In this document: positions 1-8,154 of the stretch, one piece after another | Layout: the number at the start of each line of letters is the position of its first letter | Position numbering within the stretch: the first letter of the stretch is position 1 | Assembly (NCBI GenBank): GCA_030668045.1 | Contig: DAOUUR010000004.1 | Span: forward strand, 1-17,755 | Direction of reading: 5' to 3' | DNA length: 17,755 nucleotides | Origin: a bacterium | GTDB taxonomy: Bacteria > Zixibacteria > MSB-5A5 > GN15 > FEB-12 | The notes under the pieces: model-generated | Seen by the model: only the letters and a program-made list of their open reading frames with translations | Databases searched by the model: none | Told to the model about the DNA's origin: nothing | Position numbers and translations under genes: made by a program

Positions 1-1
1 C

Positions 2-826
2 AAGATCGTCCTGAAGGAACTTGAGCCGGTGGAGATGATCTCAATCCGGTTTCTGTTGGCAGCGCCGACTCTGTTTCTGATTATCCGAGCCAAAGGTCTT
101 CGTGTCTGGCCGGTGGCGATGAAAGGGAAACTGGCCTTTGCATCGTTTATGGTGTTTTTGCATTTCTGGGTGATGGCTACCGGCATGAAAGAGACCTCGG
201 CCTCCAACACTGCCTGGATTCTTACAACCGCCCCAATATTTATCGCGATGCTGTCATGGACTTATCTGAAAGAGGCGTTTACCGGTGTCCAGTGGCTTGG
301 CCTTATCTTAGCCTGCGGTGGCGTCTTTGCGCTCGTCTACAACGGAGATTCAGCCAATCTGGGTTGGATAAATTCTCGTGGTGACTTGATTGTCCTCGGT
401 TCGTGCGTGACGTGGGCATTCTATACGGTCGGAACACGTGAGCTAATAACAAAAGTACACCCGCTGGTAGCTACTTTCTGGATGACCGCCGTGGCCGGTC
501 TGGTATTTATTCCCTATACTGTTGCCACTTCGGGGCTCGATAAATTTATGATTCTTCGCACCGAAACGGTGATAAGCCTATTCTTTCTCGGGGTTTTTTG
601 TTTAGCGGTTGCATTCTGGCTGTGGTCGGAAGGTCTGGCGCGTCAAACAGCAGCCGAGGTTGGGGTGTATCTTTATGTGGAGCCTCTGTTCACGGTGATC
701 GGCGCTTGGTTCATTCTTGGCGAAATGATCAAATGGTGGCTCGTACTCGGAGCAGTCCTGATCAGTTTGGGTGTCTATGTCTCCGAGAAACTCGGAAAGA
801 CTCCGCATCCTGGGCAAGCTGCATGA
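2..826 (+). CDS. EamA/DMT-family membrane transporter, 5' end missing
   Basis: The reading frame is open to the left edge, so the true start lies before the window; an internal ATG at 29 is not needed as a start. The visible 274 residues contain about nine hydrophobic spans. Four belong to a first EamA repeat and five to a second, separated by a short loop around the Gly-Asp that precedes the LIVLGSCVTWAFYTVGTRE segment. This is the ten-helix drug/metabolite transporter layout with helix 1 missing. The Pro-Leu-Phe of the penultimate helix (YLYVEPLFTVIGAWFILGE) and the Trp-rich WSEGLA segment are typical of the family. Members export or import small metabolites such as amino acids across the inner membrane; the substrate cannot be read from sequence. 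The stop is TGA at 824, and no hairpin terminator is evident in the 76-base gap before the next gene. Confidence 0.9.
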   Translation, partial: KIVLKELEPVEMISIRFLLAAPTLFLIIRAKGLRVWPVAMKGKLAFASFMVFLHFWVMATGMKETSASNTAWILTTAPIFIAMLSWTYLKEAFTGVQWLGLILACGGVFALVYNGDSANLGWINSRGDLIVLGSCVTWAFYTVGTRELITKVHPLVATFWMTAVAGLVFIPYTVATSGLDKFMILRTETVISLFFLGVFCLAVAFWLWSEGLARQTAAEVGVYLYVEPLFTVIGAWFILGEMIKWWLVLGAVLISLGVYVSEKLGKTPHPGQAA

Positions 827-902
827 TTCGGCCTCGCATTCTGCATTTTTAACTGTTTTTTCCTATCGTATCAATGGTGATAGCTACTCGTTGCTGTTAT
901 GA

Positions 903-1346
903 ATGGACAGGATCGTACTGGCGCGAAAATGGTTTATCAAGACTGCTCTCTCGTATCTTGGAACCCCGTATCTCTGGGGCGGTGATGACCCTTCGGGGTT
1001 CGACTGCTCCGGCCTGGTGGTGGAGTGCCTAAAGACAGTCGGCCTGATGGGCCAGAACGATGATGCCACGGCTGATGGTTTGTTTCGTAAATTCCAATCG
1101 GTTCGTGTTGAACAGCCCAGTCGAGGCTGCCTGATATTTTTCTTCGGTACGACCGGAGTCAATGCTGTTGCCACCCATGTCGCGATTTGTCTTGATTCTC
1201 ACTTTCAGATATCTGCCGGAGGTGGCGATTTCCGTGTTATCGACCGGAGCAAAGCCTCGGAATTAAACGCCTTCATCAGAATCAGACCGATTCCCCGTGA
1301 TCTGAGCAGGTTGGTCATTATCGACCCATTTTTGCACACTGGTTAA
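903..1346 (+). CDS. NlpC/P60-family cysteine peptidase, compact form
   Basis: This 147-residue protein matches a bare NlpC/P60 fold, the papain-like family that cleaves peptidoglycan stem peptides (usually D-Glu-mDAP bonds). The N-terminal helix leads into GTPYLWGG, followed by the catalytic motif FDCSG with Cys35. The catalytic His is His92 in ATHVAICLD. The third polar residue, normally His, Asn or Gln, may be Gln102. The start is fixed because an in-frame TGA sits directly upstream of the ATG (TGAATG); no good ribosome binding site is visible. There is no signal peptide, membrane span or SH3 domain, which is unusual because most family members are secreted. It could act in the cytoplasm on recycled peptides, be exported by another route, or belong to a related amidase group. 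It is followed by a separate promoter for the M6 protease. Confidence 0.85.
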   Translation: MDRIVLARKWFIKTALSYLGTPYLWGGDDPSGFDCSGLVVECLKTVGLMGQNDDATADGLFRKFQSVRVEQPSRGCLIFFFGTTGVNAVATHVAICLDSHFQISAGGGDFRVIDRSKASELNAFIRIRPIPRDLSRLVIIDPFLHTG

Positions 1347-1364
1347 TCATCCCGGAAATTCCCA

Positions 1365-1392
1365 TTGACATATCAGCCATAGAGGGTAAATT
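1365..1392 (+). promoter_or_regulatory. Probable sigma-70-type promoter of the M6 protease gene
   Basis: A perfect -35 hexamer TTGACA (1365-1370) is followed after 16 bases by TAAATT (1387-1392), which matches four of six -10 consensus positions. Transcription would start near 1400. This leaves a leader of about 59 bases before the ATG at 1459 and argues against the GTG at 1393 as a start. The call rests on consensus matching only. Confidence 0.5.
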
Positions 1393-1458
1393 GTGAGTGT
1401 CCCGCCAGGTTCTGTTATCGGCCCCATTTCTGGAGCCATTTTCGGAGGTATCACATTG

Positions 1459-4400
1459 ATGCAAGCTCAACCAGTTATCCTCGGTCTCAAAACCAGACTC
1501 ATTCTCGTTGCGGTCATTTTCTTTTGCGGAGGACATTATCAATCTACTATGGCTATGCCGCCAACGCAGGAAGTCATCCAGCAACTGAAAGAATCCGGCC
1601 AACTCGAAAAGATGATTGCCCAGAGACTTGATGCCGAAGCGCGCGGGCTGAACTCTTCGACTGGAACGTTCTGGGGCGAAGAGGGCAAGTTTGCTGCACC
1701 GACCGATTTCAGCGCCGCTGAGGTGGACACGTTTAGAGCTCTTTTGATCCTGGTTGATTTCTCCGATAACGTTGCCAGTGGTGGATATATCTTCGGTCAG
1801 CCAGTTGATTTCGACAACCTGATATTCTCGATTGATTCGAGCGATTCACACTACTCGGCTGCTGAATTCTATGTCGAGAACTCATTCGGAACTTTTATCA
1901 TGCAGGGAGATGTTGTCGGCTGGTATCGGATGCCCCAGACCTACGCCTACTACGTTGATGGTCAGCGTGGTTTTGGAGATTACCCCCAAAACGCTCAGGG
2001 GTTGGCCAGGGATGCTATCCTGGCTGCTGATCCCGATGTCGATTATTCCGACTACGACAATGATAATAACGGCAGTCTCGACGGCGTGTTTATAGTCCAT
2101 GCAGGTACTGGCTACGAATCAAGTGGCAACGTCAACGAAATACATTCGCACAAATGGGCGTTAGCGGGCGCTTTAACCCTGGACGGGATTTCCATTTCTG
2201 AGTACACGATGGAGCCGGAGGAACAGAGTTCCTCTCCCAACGGTCTGAGCACTATGGGCGTCTTTGCTCATGAATATGGACATTTTCTCGGGTTGCCGGA
2301 CTTATATGACACCGACTATTCATCCTCAGGTACGGGCGACTGGTCGCTGATGTCCGGCGGGTCGTGGAATGGCGGCGGTCGTTTTCCCGCTTTTATGGAT
2401 GCCTGGTGTAAGTCGAGAGTAGGTTTTATAAACCCCATCAATGTGATCGGCAACATGACCGAGATTGAGTTTCCAGCGACCAATCACAACCCGGTTACTT
2501 ATAAGATATGGAGGAATGGCACCCCGGGCGCTGAATACTTCCTGATTTCGAATCGGCAACGGTATGGTTACGATTATGCGATTCCTGGCGATGGTCTGCT
2601 TATTCTTCATATCAATGAGAATTTCTGGGGTAACAGCAACGAACCGGACTACCTGGTGGCAATTGAGCAGGCTGATGGTCTTCTGCAGTTGGAGGCGGGA
2701 TACAACGATGGTGATGGCTCCGATATCTGGTCAACCTCCACCAAGACAGAATTTACCGACCTGTCGAATCCGAATACAAAAGCCCACGACGGTTCCCTGA
2801 CCAAGGTTGCCGTGTGGAACATATCGGCATCGGATTCGGTCATGACGGCCAACCTTGACATAGTATACTCCCGTCCATATTTCCAGCTGGCAAGTTTTGA
2901 CTTCTCTGATGCGACGATGGGGAACGGCGACGGTGTTGTGGATGCCGGCGAAACGATAACGCTTGAGTTTGGACTCACCAATCTCTGGGCAAATGCGTAC
3001 AACGTCACTGGAACCCTCTCATGCGATAATAACGACATAACCTTCGGCGTGTCTCAGGTGAATATAGGTAGCATAACCGGAGAAGGTGGTACCGGGGACA
3101 ATTCGAGTCAGCTTCTGAATTTCACTGTTCCTGCGGATTTCTCTCCCTGCGTTGATTCGTTCTATCTTGAGGTCTTTTCGGATAATGGTTTCGATACACG
3201 TGTTTTCGGATTCGAACTGAACGTAGGCAGCACCGATGTCCTGGTTGTTGATGATGACGACGGCGGCGATTATCAAACGGTCTTGACCAGCCGGTTTCTG
3301 GCTCGACGAACACCTTATGATGTCTGGGACAAATCAACATTGGGGGTTCCGTCGGCTGGCGATCTAAACGCCTATGGCACGGTCATGTGGATCATCGGCG
3401 ATGCCCGGCCAGACATTTTCTCTTCTTCGGACGTTACTGCTCTTACCTCGTTTCTGGATAATGGCGGCAATCTGTTTCTGACCGGACAGTCGTTAGTCGG
3501 TCAACTCGATGTTCTCAATCAAGCTTTTCTAAATGACTATTTTCGTGTGGAGTATGACAGCACTTTTGGTTACTATCGCATGGACGGTCAGCCGGGGACA
3601 CCGATTGGTGATGGTATTGAAATCCGCTACGATACGGATAACAACCAGACTGAGGTGCAGGTAGTTAGTCCGATTAACGGCAGCGTGGCCGATTTTGATC
3701 TGGGTAACGGGGGAGGCACAGTGGGGGTCTCCTATCAAGGTACTTACAAACTTGTCCTTTTCAGTTTCGGCATTGAGGCTCTCACCGACGTATTTGAATT
3801 CAAAGGGTATTCGCCTACCGACACAGTGTTCGAGCGAGTGATAGAATTCTTCTACCCGTCTTCCGAATCAATCAACCCATCGTTTGCATCGATTGACATC
3901 GTCGGCGAAACCAACACAAATGTCCTCGGTCACGTGCCAACATTCCTTTGGTCCGTTGTCGATACTACCGCCAACTCCATTATTGAATACGAAGTGGCCG
4001 TCGGGACCGGAACTCGATGTCATAACAGCGATAATATCTGGGCGCCGGGAGTGGTAAGTGGTGATGAAGTGTCGGTTGTCTTTGACGGTGTCCCACTTGA
4101 GGATGGAAACGATTACTACTTCCACCTGCATGTCAACAATGGGGAGTCCTGGTCTGAGAAGGGAGTCCTGGCGTTTCACATGAATATGCCACCAGTGATG
4201 GGAATACTTGGCGTGCCAACAGGTGGCGAACAGGTAACTACGGCTACCCCTGAATTGCGCAACAGTTTTGGCACCGATTCCGATGGCGACGACCTCACAT
4301 ATGTTTTCGAAGTATATTCTGACGAAGCGCTGACCATTTTGGTGGCATCGGCAACAGAGGTTCCCCATGCCTCGCCGGTGCGATGGACGGTCGATGTCCC

Positions 4401-5055
4401 TCTCATTGAGGACCAGCAGTATTTTTGGCGGGTGCGTTGTTTTGATGGTTTTGAATATTCCGATTACACTGAGGCATCGATGTTCTATGTTAACGCTGTC
4501 AACCAGGCCCCTCTGGCATTCGATCTGCTATCGCCCGTCAACGGTGGCTTCGCCTTCGGTCAGTATCCACGACTGACCTGGCTTGCTGCTGAGGACCCTG
4601 ATCCAAACGATATCCTGACCTACACACTGCTGACTTCGGAAAATCCGACCTTTAGTTCGTATGAGTCTACTGCCGATCTGGTGGATACTTTCCGAACTGT
4701 TACATATCCTCTCACCATCGGCAGTACATATTACTGGAAAGTGCTGGCCAGCGATTTGGGCGGGGCCAATACCTGGTCATCTCAGACATTTTCATTCTCA
4801 GTGGCTCTGGATCAATGCTGTCTTGGTAAGCGCGGGAACGCCAACGGCGATGAGAGTGACGAGACTAATATCTCGGACGTTACTTATCTCGTGAGTTATC
4901 TCTTTGGAATTCCTCTGGGACCGCAACCGGTCTGCTTGGAGGAGGGTAACGTCAATGGGGACACCGATGGTAGTGTCAATATCTCTGATATAACCTATCT
5001 CGTTGATTACCTTTTTGGTATTCCATCAGGTCCCCTGCCTCCCGACTGCCCTTGA
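1459..5055 (+). CDS. Secreted M6-family zinc metalloprotease with GATase-like, Fn3-like and variant dockerin domains
   Basis: This 1198-residue protein starts at ATG 1459, which has a GGAGG ten bases upstream and begins a signal peptide (KTR, then a hydrophobic LILVAVIFFCGG core). The longer GTG reading at 1393 lacks both. The protease domain (about 90-470) carries HEYGH at 271-275, followed by GLPD with Asp281, the HExxHxxGxxD zinc site of M6 (immune-inhibitor-A-like) peptidases. Met298 in SLMSGG is the likely Met-turn. Next come a beta-rich domain with GDGVVDAGE (about 475-592) and a class-I glutamine-amidotransferase-like fold starting LVVDDDDG (about 592-800) without an obvious catalytic Cys. 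Three Fn3-like repeats (about 803-1115) follow. Two dockerin-like repeats end the protein, each with NISDxTYLVxYLFGIPxGP and a Cys at its end. It is probably a surface or secreted protease anchored or sorted through its tail. Neither the substrate nor an anchoring partner is visible. Confidence 0.92.
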   Translation: MQAQPVILGLKTRLILVAVIFFCGGHYQSTMAMPPTQEVIQQLKESGQLEKMIAQRLDAEARGLNSSTGTFWGEEGKFAAPTDFSAAEVDTFRALLILVDFSDNVASGGYIFGQPVDFDNLIFSIDSSDSHYSAAEFYVENSFGTFIMQGDVVGWYRMPQTYAYYVDGQRGFGDYPQNAQGLARDAILAADPDVDYSDYDNDNNGSLDGVFIVHAGTGYESSGNVNEIHSHKWALAGALTLDGISISEYTMEPEEQSSSPNGLSTMGVFAHEYGHFLGLPDLYDTDYSSSGTGDWSLMSGGSWNGGGRFPAFMDAWCKSRVGFINPINVIGNMTEIEFPATNHNPVTYKIWRNGTPGAEYFLISNRQRYGYDYAIPGDGLLILHINENFWGNSNEPDYLVAIEQADGLLQLEAGYNDGDGSDIWSTSTKTEFTDLSNPNTKAHDGSLTKVAVWNISASDSVMTANLDIVYSRPYFQLASFDFSDATMGNGDGVVDAGETITLEFGLTNLWANAYNVTGTLSCDNNDITFGVSQVNIGSITGEGGTGDNSSQLLNFTVPADFSPCVDSFYLEVFSDNGFDTRVFGFELNVGSTDVLVVDDDDGGDYQTVLTSRFLARRTPYDVWDKSTLGVPSAGDLNAYGTVMWIIGDARPDIFSSSDVTALTSFLDNGGNLFLTGQSLVGQLDVLNQAFLNDYFRVEYDSTFGYYRMDGQPGTPIGDGIEIRYDTDNNQTEVQVVSPINGSVADFDLGNGGGTVGVSYQGTYKLVLFSFGIEALTDVFEFKGYSPTDTVFERVIEFFYPSSESINPSFASIDIVGETNTNVLGHVPTFLWSVVDTTANSIIEYEVAVGTGTRCHNSDNIWAPGVVSGDEVSVVFDGVPLEDGNDYYFHLHVNNGESWSEKGVLAFHMNMPPVMGILGVPTGGEQVTTATPELRNSFGTDSDGDDLTYVFEVYSDEALTILVASATEVPHASPVRWTVDVPLIEDQQYFWRVRCFDGFEYSDYTEASMFYVNAVNQAPLAFDLLSPVNGGFAFGQYPRLTWLAAEDPDPNDILTYTLLTSENPTFSSYESTADLVDTFRTVTYPLTIGSTYYWKVLASDLGGANTWSSQTFSFSVALDQCCLGKRGNANGDESDETNISDVTYLVSYLFGIPLGPQPVCLEEGNVNGDTDGSVNISDITYLVDYLFGIPSGPLPPDCP

Positions 5056-5140
5056 GATGATAAAACGATGAGCGTACAACACAGCGGACCGTTTCTGCAT
5101 TGGTGCTTGGCTATCGGTGTGGAGGCGTGCGCTGATGGGA

Positions 5141-5674
5141 CTAACAGGCGGCACGGATAGCGCGGATGATCTCGCCGGGGCTTTCTACCTGCATCAGCTC
5201 CTTGCGAAATGATTCGTATTGCAGCATCTCTGCCAGCGTCTTGAAAGCTCTCAAGTAGAAGGTGTCGTCGTACGGTGGGGCGGCCATCACAAAAAAGAGA
5301 TGAGTTGGTTCTTTGTCGAGTGAGTCGAAATCATATCCCGGTGTCGAACGCGCAAACGCGATCATAAAATCTTTGGCCTGCAGCGAACGAATATGCGGAA
5401 TCGCTACCCCGTGCCCCAGGCCGGTCGTAGCTTTCCGTTCGCGATTAACGAAATCGGTCAGAAGTTTTTTTGTGTTCCCGACATGAACACCGTTGTGAAG
5501 AATGGTAACCAGTTCGCCGAGAAGACGTTCCTTTCCCTCCTCACGCCACTTTGCAATGGACGCTCCCTCTTCGCACGGTTCGATCACCGTTTCCAACTCG
5601 AGCTTAATGCGCTCTTCTGTAAGATATCGTGCCAGGTTCATATTGCTAATATTATCGGCAGTAACTATCTGCAT
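5141..5674 (-). CDS. Stand-alone PTS EIIA domain protein (PtsN/fructose type)
   Basis: This 177-residue protein is a single EIIA domain of the mannitol/fructose/PtsN family. The phosphorylated His is His94 in GLGHGVAIPH, matching the family signature. It is preceded by the VNRERKATTG helix and followed by FFVMAAPP and LAEMLQ in the normal order. It is somewhat longer than a usual PtsN (about 150-160 residues), with extra length in the N-terminal 50 residues. No EIIB, EIIC, HPr or EI gene is nearby, so it probably acts in regulatory phosphotransfer rather than sugar uptake. The start chosen is ATG at 5674; a later ATG (codon 12) is possible and neither has a strong ribosome binding site. The chosen start codon falls inside a perfect inverted repeat. 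The gene converges on the M6 protease and diverges from the nitrilase-like lipoprotein. Confidence 0.88.
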   Translation of the reverse strand: MQIVTADNISNMNLARYLTEERIKLELETVIEPCEEGASIAKWREEGKERLLGELVTILHNGVHVGNTKKLLTDFVNRERKATTGLGHGVAIPHIRSLQAKDFMIAFARSTPGYDFDSLDKEPTHLFFVMAAPPYDDTFYLRAFKTLAEMLQYESFRKELMQVESPGEIIRAIRAAC

Positions 5675-5698
5675 CTTAGCTCATGATAAGATGCAGAT
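5667..5698. repeat. Perfect 12-bp inverted repeat over the EIIA start codon
   Basis: ATCTGCATCTTA (5667-5678) and its exact reverse complement TAAGATGCAGAT (5687-5698) are separated by 8 bases that contain the palindrome TCATGA. The EIIA start codon (5672-5674, minus strand) is in the left arm. In mRNA from an upstream promoter this would form a hairpin that hides the start. As DNA it is a 32-bp dyad suitable for a dimeric regulator. The sequence alone does not decide between these. Confidence 0.7.
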
Positions 5699-5797
5699 GC
5701 ACGACTTGTCAATGACGATGTGGCGATATGAAGATTCTTGCGTGCGTTCCTACAGTGTGATATGTTGACGATGCTAATTGATATGGAGTTGCCAGGG

Positions 5798-6685
5798 ATG
5801 AAAATGATGAATATTAGTGCGGCGAGACAGTGTCTCACGATGATAGTTCTCAGTACCCTGTTGGTCTGTGGCATACTGATGGCGTGCGGCAAGTCGGAGA
5901 CGAGTGGCGATCTTCGCACCGTCCGTGTGGCAGGGATCGTCCTGAAGTGGGTGCCGGGAGATCGGGTAGAGAATTTCGCACGAATCGAGCCACTCATTCG
6001 CGAAGCAGCCGAGAAGGGGGCCGATGTCGTTTGCACCGCCGAGAGTTTTCTTGATGGCTACAGCGTTAGAGATGCAGCGATGACACCGGAGCAGTTTCAT
6101 CTGTTGGCCGAACCGATTCCGGATGGAGATGGTTTCGTGCGCCTGCGGTTTCTGGCTGACGAACTTGATATTTATATTGTTGCCGCGGTTACCGAACGTG
6201 ACAACGACCGCATCTACAACTCGGTGGCATTGATCGGACCTGACGGCTTACATATCGGAACCTACCGCAAGAAATCCCTTTGGCCCACCGAGACTGACCT
6301 GTACTCAGCCGGCGATTCTTTTCCGACATTTGATACAGAGTTGGGCCACGAAAGTGGGCTCAAAGTTGGCATGATGATCTGTTCGGACCGTCGTGAACCC
6401 GAGGCGATCAAAGAGTTGGTGGCCAACGGCGCAGAGATAATCTTCTGCCCGGCCGGAGGGGGATTTGGCGAGGAGAACGATCAGATGGTGGCCGAGCGTT
6501 CAAAAGAGGGAAAGGTGCCGATTGTTTTTGTGCACCCAGCCGAATTTCTCGTCACCGGAGCTTCGGGGGAGGTGCTAAAGCGCAAGCTATTTGGCGAGAC
6601 ACTTGATTACAGTCCCGACGATTCAGTAAGTGGTGTTGTTGGACTTTATGATTTGAAACTGCCGACACAACCACGCAACGAATAG
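5798..6685 (+). CDS. Carbon-nitrogen hydrolase (nitrilase superfamily) lipoprotein
   Basis: The start chosen is ATG 5798, which has GGAG nine bases upstream; earlier in-frame TTG and ATG codons lack this. The 295-residue product opens with a lipoprotein signal: a hydrophobic stretch, then LMAC with lipidated Cys30. The mature part is a nitrilase-superfamily domain with the expected triad: Glu82 in AESFLDGY, Lys158 in the YRKK segment and Cys194 in MICSDRREPE. A further conserved Glu (Glu165) follows the Lys. Family members hydrolyse amides, nitriles or carbamoyl groups, or transfer acyl groups; the substrate here is unknown. The lipobox places it in the periplasm or on the outer membrane, unlike most soluble nitrilases. 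Gly31-Lys32 after the Cys contains no Asp at position +2, so outer-membrane sorting is plausible. The gene ends 20 bases from the convergent membrane-protein gene. Confidence 0.88.
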   Translation: MKMMNISAARQCLTMIVLSTLLVCGILMACGKSETSGDLRTVRVAGIVLKWVPGDRVENFARIEPLIREAAEKGADVVCTAESFLDGYSVRDAAMTPEQFHLLAEPIPDGDGFVRLRFLADELDIYIVAAVTERDNDRIYNSVALIGPDGLHIGTYRKKSLWPTETDLYSAGDSFPTFDTELGHESGLKVGMMICSDRREPEAIKELVANGAEIIFCPAGGGFGEENDQMVAERSKEGKVPIVFVHPAEFLVTGASGEVLKRKLFGETLDYSPDDSVSGVVGLYDLKLPTQPRNE

Positions 6686-6705
6686 CCACCGATCACAGTT
6701 GTATG

Positions 6706-7947
6706 CTACAGTTCTGTCAACGAATGTTCACTCGGACGTTCGTTCTCGACTTCCGTTACCGAATCATCCTCGATCAGTTCGGATCCACGTCGCAGCGTAA
6801 TCCGCGCTTCTTTTCTTGACTGACGGTGCTCTCCGAAAAAACGGTCAACATCAAGATCGTACCGACCGGCAACCTTGAAACGATCAAGATTCTTGCCGAG
6901 CGTCTGGGTGATGGCATCTGAATTGTCCAGAGACATGCGTTTGATCTGGCGGGATGCTTCCTGCCGAACTCTGTCGAAAAGTGCGCTGGAATCATCCATC
7001 CGCAGGCTACCGGCAAAGGCCATGACGATGACAATAAAGTCAATGGCGAACGCCAGAAGGAGCGAGAAGAAAGCAAGGTAGTCCATAGTGATCAGGTCTT
7101 CGATCACAAGCTGAAAGGCTTGCTGGCGGCTTTCGGGAAGCTCCACAAAGTTGCTTGGGTTTGGCGGGGGAGCAATATCGGGCTGAGCCGAGGTCAACGC
7201 AGCTATCTGACTGGTGGGGAATGCCACCCACGCCTGATTGACCAGTGCGTATTGATTATCGACCGCATCATCGGTTCCAAAAGCGAGCAATAACGAATCA
7301 AGCAGCACGCTGTATTCTTCCACCTGCCGGACGTTCTGTATGGATAACGCGATGTGACTCTCAATGTAGTTGAGGATAATCCCCTTACCGCCACCCTGAC
7401 GGTAATCAGTGCCTTCATTTTCCTTCCACGACTTCACCGTGCGACGGGCACCTTCGAGTACTGACTGCACATAGGCATCGTCACTTCCTTCATCAACAAT
7501 AGTGGCCCAGCCTTTTTTCTCCTCCAGTTCGGCCAGCTTGGAGAGCCGGTCGGTCTGGTAGCTCCCCTTAACCAAGGCTTCTTTGGCGGCTTGGGCGTAT
7601 GAGGTGAGAATCGGGCGGGCGGTATCGACGTACGAACTACGAGCCAGCGCGGTGCGGGTGTATGATTTCAACGATGAATCAAAATTGGCATAAGAGAAAA
7701 AGATCGAAAACGCAGCAGCCACCATAAATACTGCCATGTGGATGGTTTTGCTTTGGCGGCTTCTCATCAGATTCCAGGCCAGGCCGAGCAGAGCTATCTG
7801 GAGGCCAAGCGAACCTATGATGGCCAGGGGTGGATCAAGAAGAATAGTGAGACCTTTGTAGGTGGTGAAGAAGGACAGCACGGACAGGCAAAATGTCCCA
7901 AGATAGATCATGCCGGTTGTCATTTTGGAGAACCACGATTGCATCAT
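6706..7947 (-). CDS. Unrecognised four-span membrane protein with a large extracytoplasmic domain
   Basis: I do not recognise this 413-residue protein. It has three hydrophobic helices near the N-terminus (about 12-29, 41-60 and 69-86), a largely helical region (about 90-287), a fourth helix (about 288-315) and a charged tail (316-413). The positive loop RSRQSK between helices 2 and 3 suggests the N-terminus is inside. That puts the 200-residue region in the periplasm and the tail in the cytoplasm. Asp303 lies in the middle of helix 4, which is uncommon. A proline-rich segment (APPPNPSNF) precedes helix 4. The start is ATG at 7947, with AGGGG six to seven bases upstream in the transcript. The same helix layout occurs in some DUF4407-type proteins, but I see no diagnostic motif. 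It diverges from the MBOAT gene across 207 bases. Confidence 0.8.
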   Translation of the reverse strand: MMQSWFSKMTTGMIYLGTFCLSVLSFFTTYKGLTILLDPPLAIIGSLGLQIALLGLAWNLMRSRQSKTIHMAVFMVAAAFSIFFSYANFDSSLKSYTRTALARSSYVDTARPILTSYAQAAKEALVKGSYQTDRLSKLAELEEKKGWATIVDEGSDDAYVQSVLEGARRTVKSWKENEGTDYRQGGGKGIILNYIESHIALSIQNVRQVEEYSVLLDSLLLAFGTDDAVDNQYALVNQAWVAFPTSQIAALTSAQPDIAPPPNPSNFVELPESRQQAFQLVIEDLITMDYLAFFSLLLAFAIDFIVIVMAFAGSLRMDDSSALFDRVRQEASRQIKRMSLDNSDAITQTLGKNLDRFKVAGRYDLDVDRFFGEHRQSRKEARITLRRGSELIEDDSVTEVENERPSEHSLTEL

Positions 7948-8154
7948 TTTTTACCCCTGGTTGAAACGGCTCATGGCTGGCTATCGCTATTGCGGACTCC
8001 AGCCGATTATGATGTCATTTATCAATATATCGGCAGGATGGCGGCCCGTTTTACCGGTCTGGGCGGGCAATCCTGAGACTGGAACCGATTGTTTTTGTTG
8101 CTGGTGGGGAGCCTCGGAGCGTCCATTTAGCGATAACCCGGACCTTTGTAGCTT

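Noticed and set aside
1393..1458. GTG at 1393 as the start of the M6 protease
   Set aside because: It would lie at the predicted transcription start and would precede the signal peptide by 22 residues. ATG 1459 has a good GGAGG and starts a normal signal peptide.
3232..3860. Active glutamine amidotransferase inside the M6 protein
   Set aside because: The segment has the fold-like LVVDDDDG start but no Cys nucleophile in the expected elbow, so it is more likely a structural or binding module.
4831..5052. Evidence for a cellulosome from the dockerin-like repeats
   Set aside because: No cohesin, scaffoldin or glycoside hydrolase is in the window, and such tails occur on many non-cellulosomal secreted proteins.
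5738..5797. TTG at 5738 as the start of the nitrilase-like lipoprotein
   Set aside because: It adds 20 residues before the lipoprotein signal and has no ribosome binding site; ATG 5798 has GGAG at the right distance.
7738..8076. Plus-strand open frame spanning the gap between the orphan membrane protein and the MBOAT gene
   Set aside because: Most of it is antisense to the membrane protein, it lacks a domain or ribosome binding site, and its composition is not protein-like.
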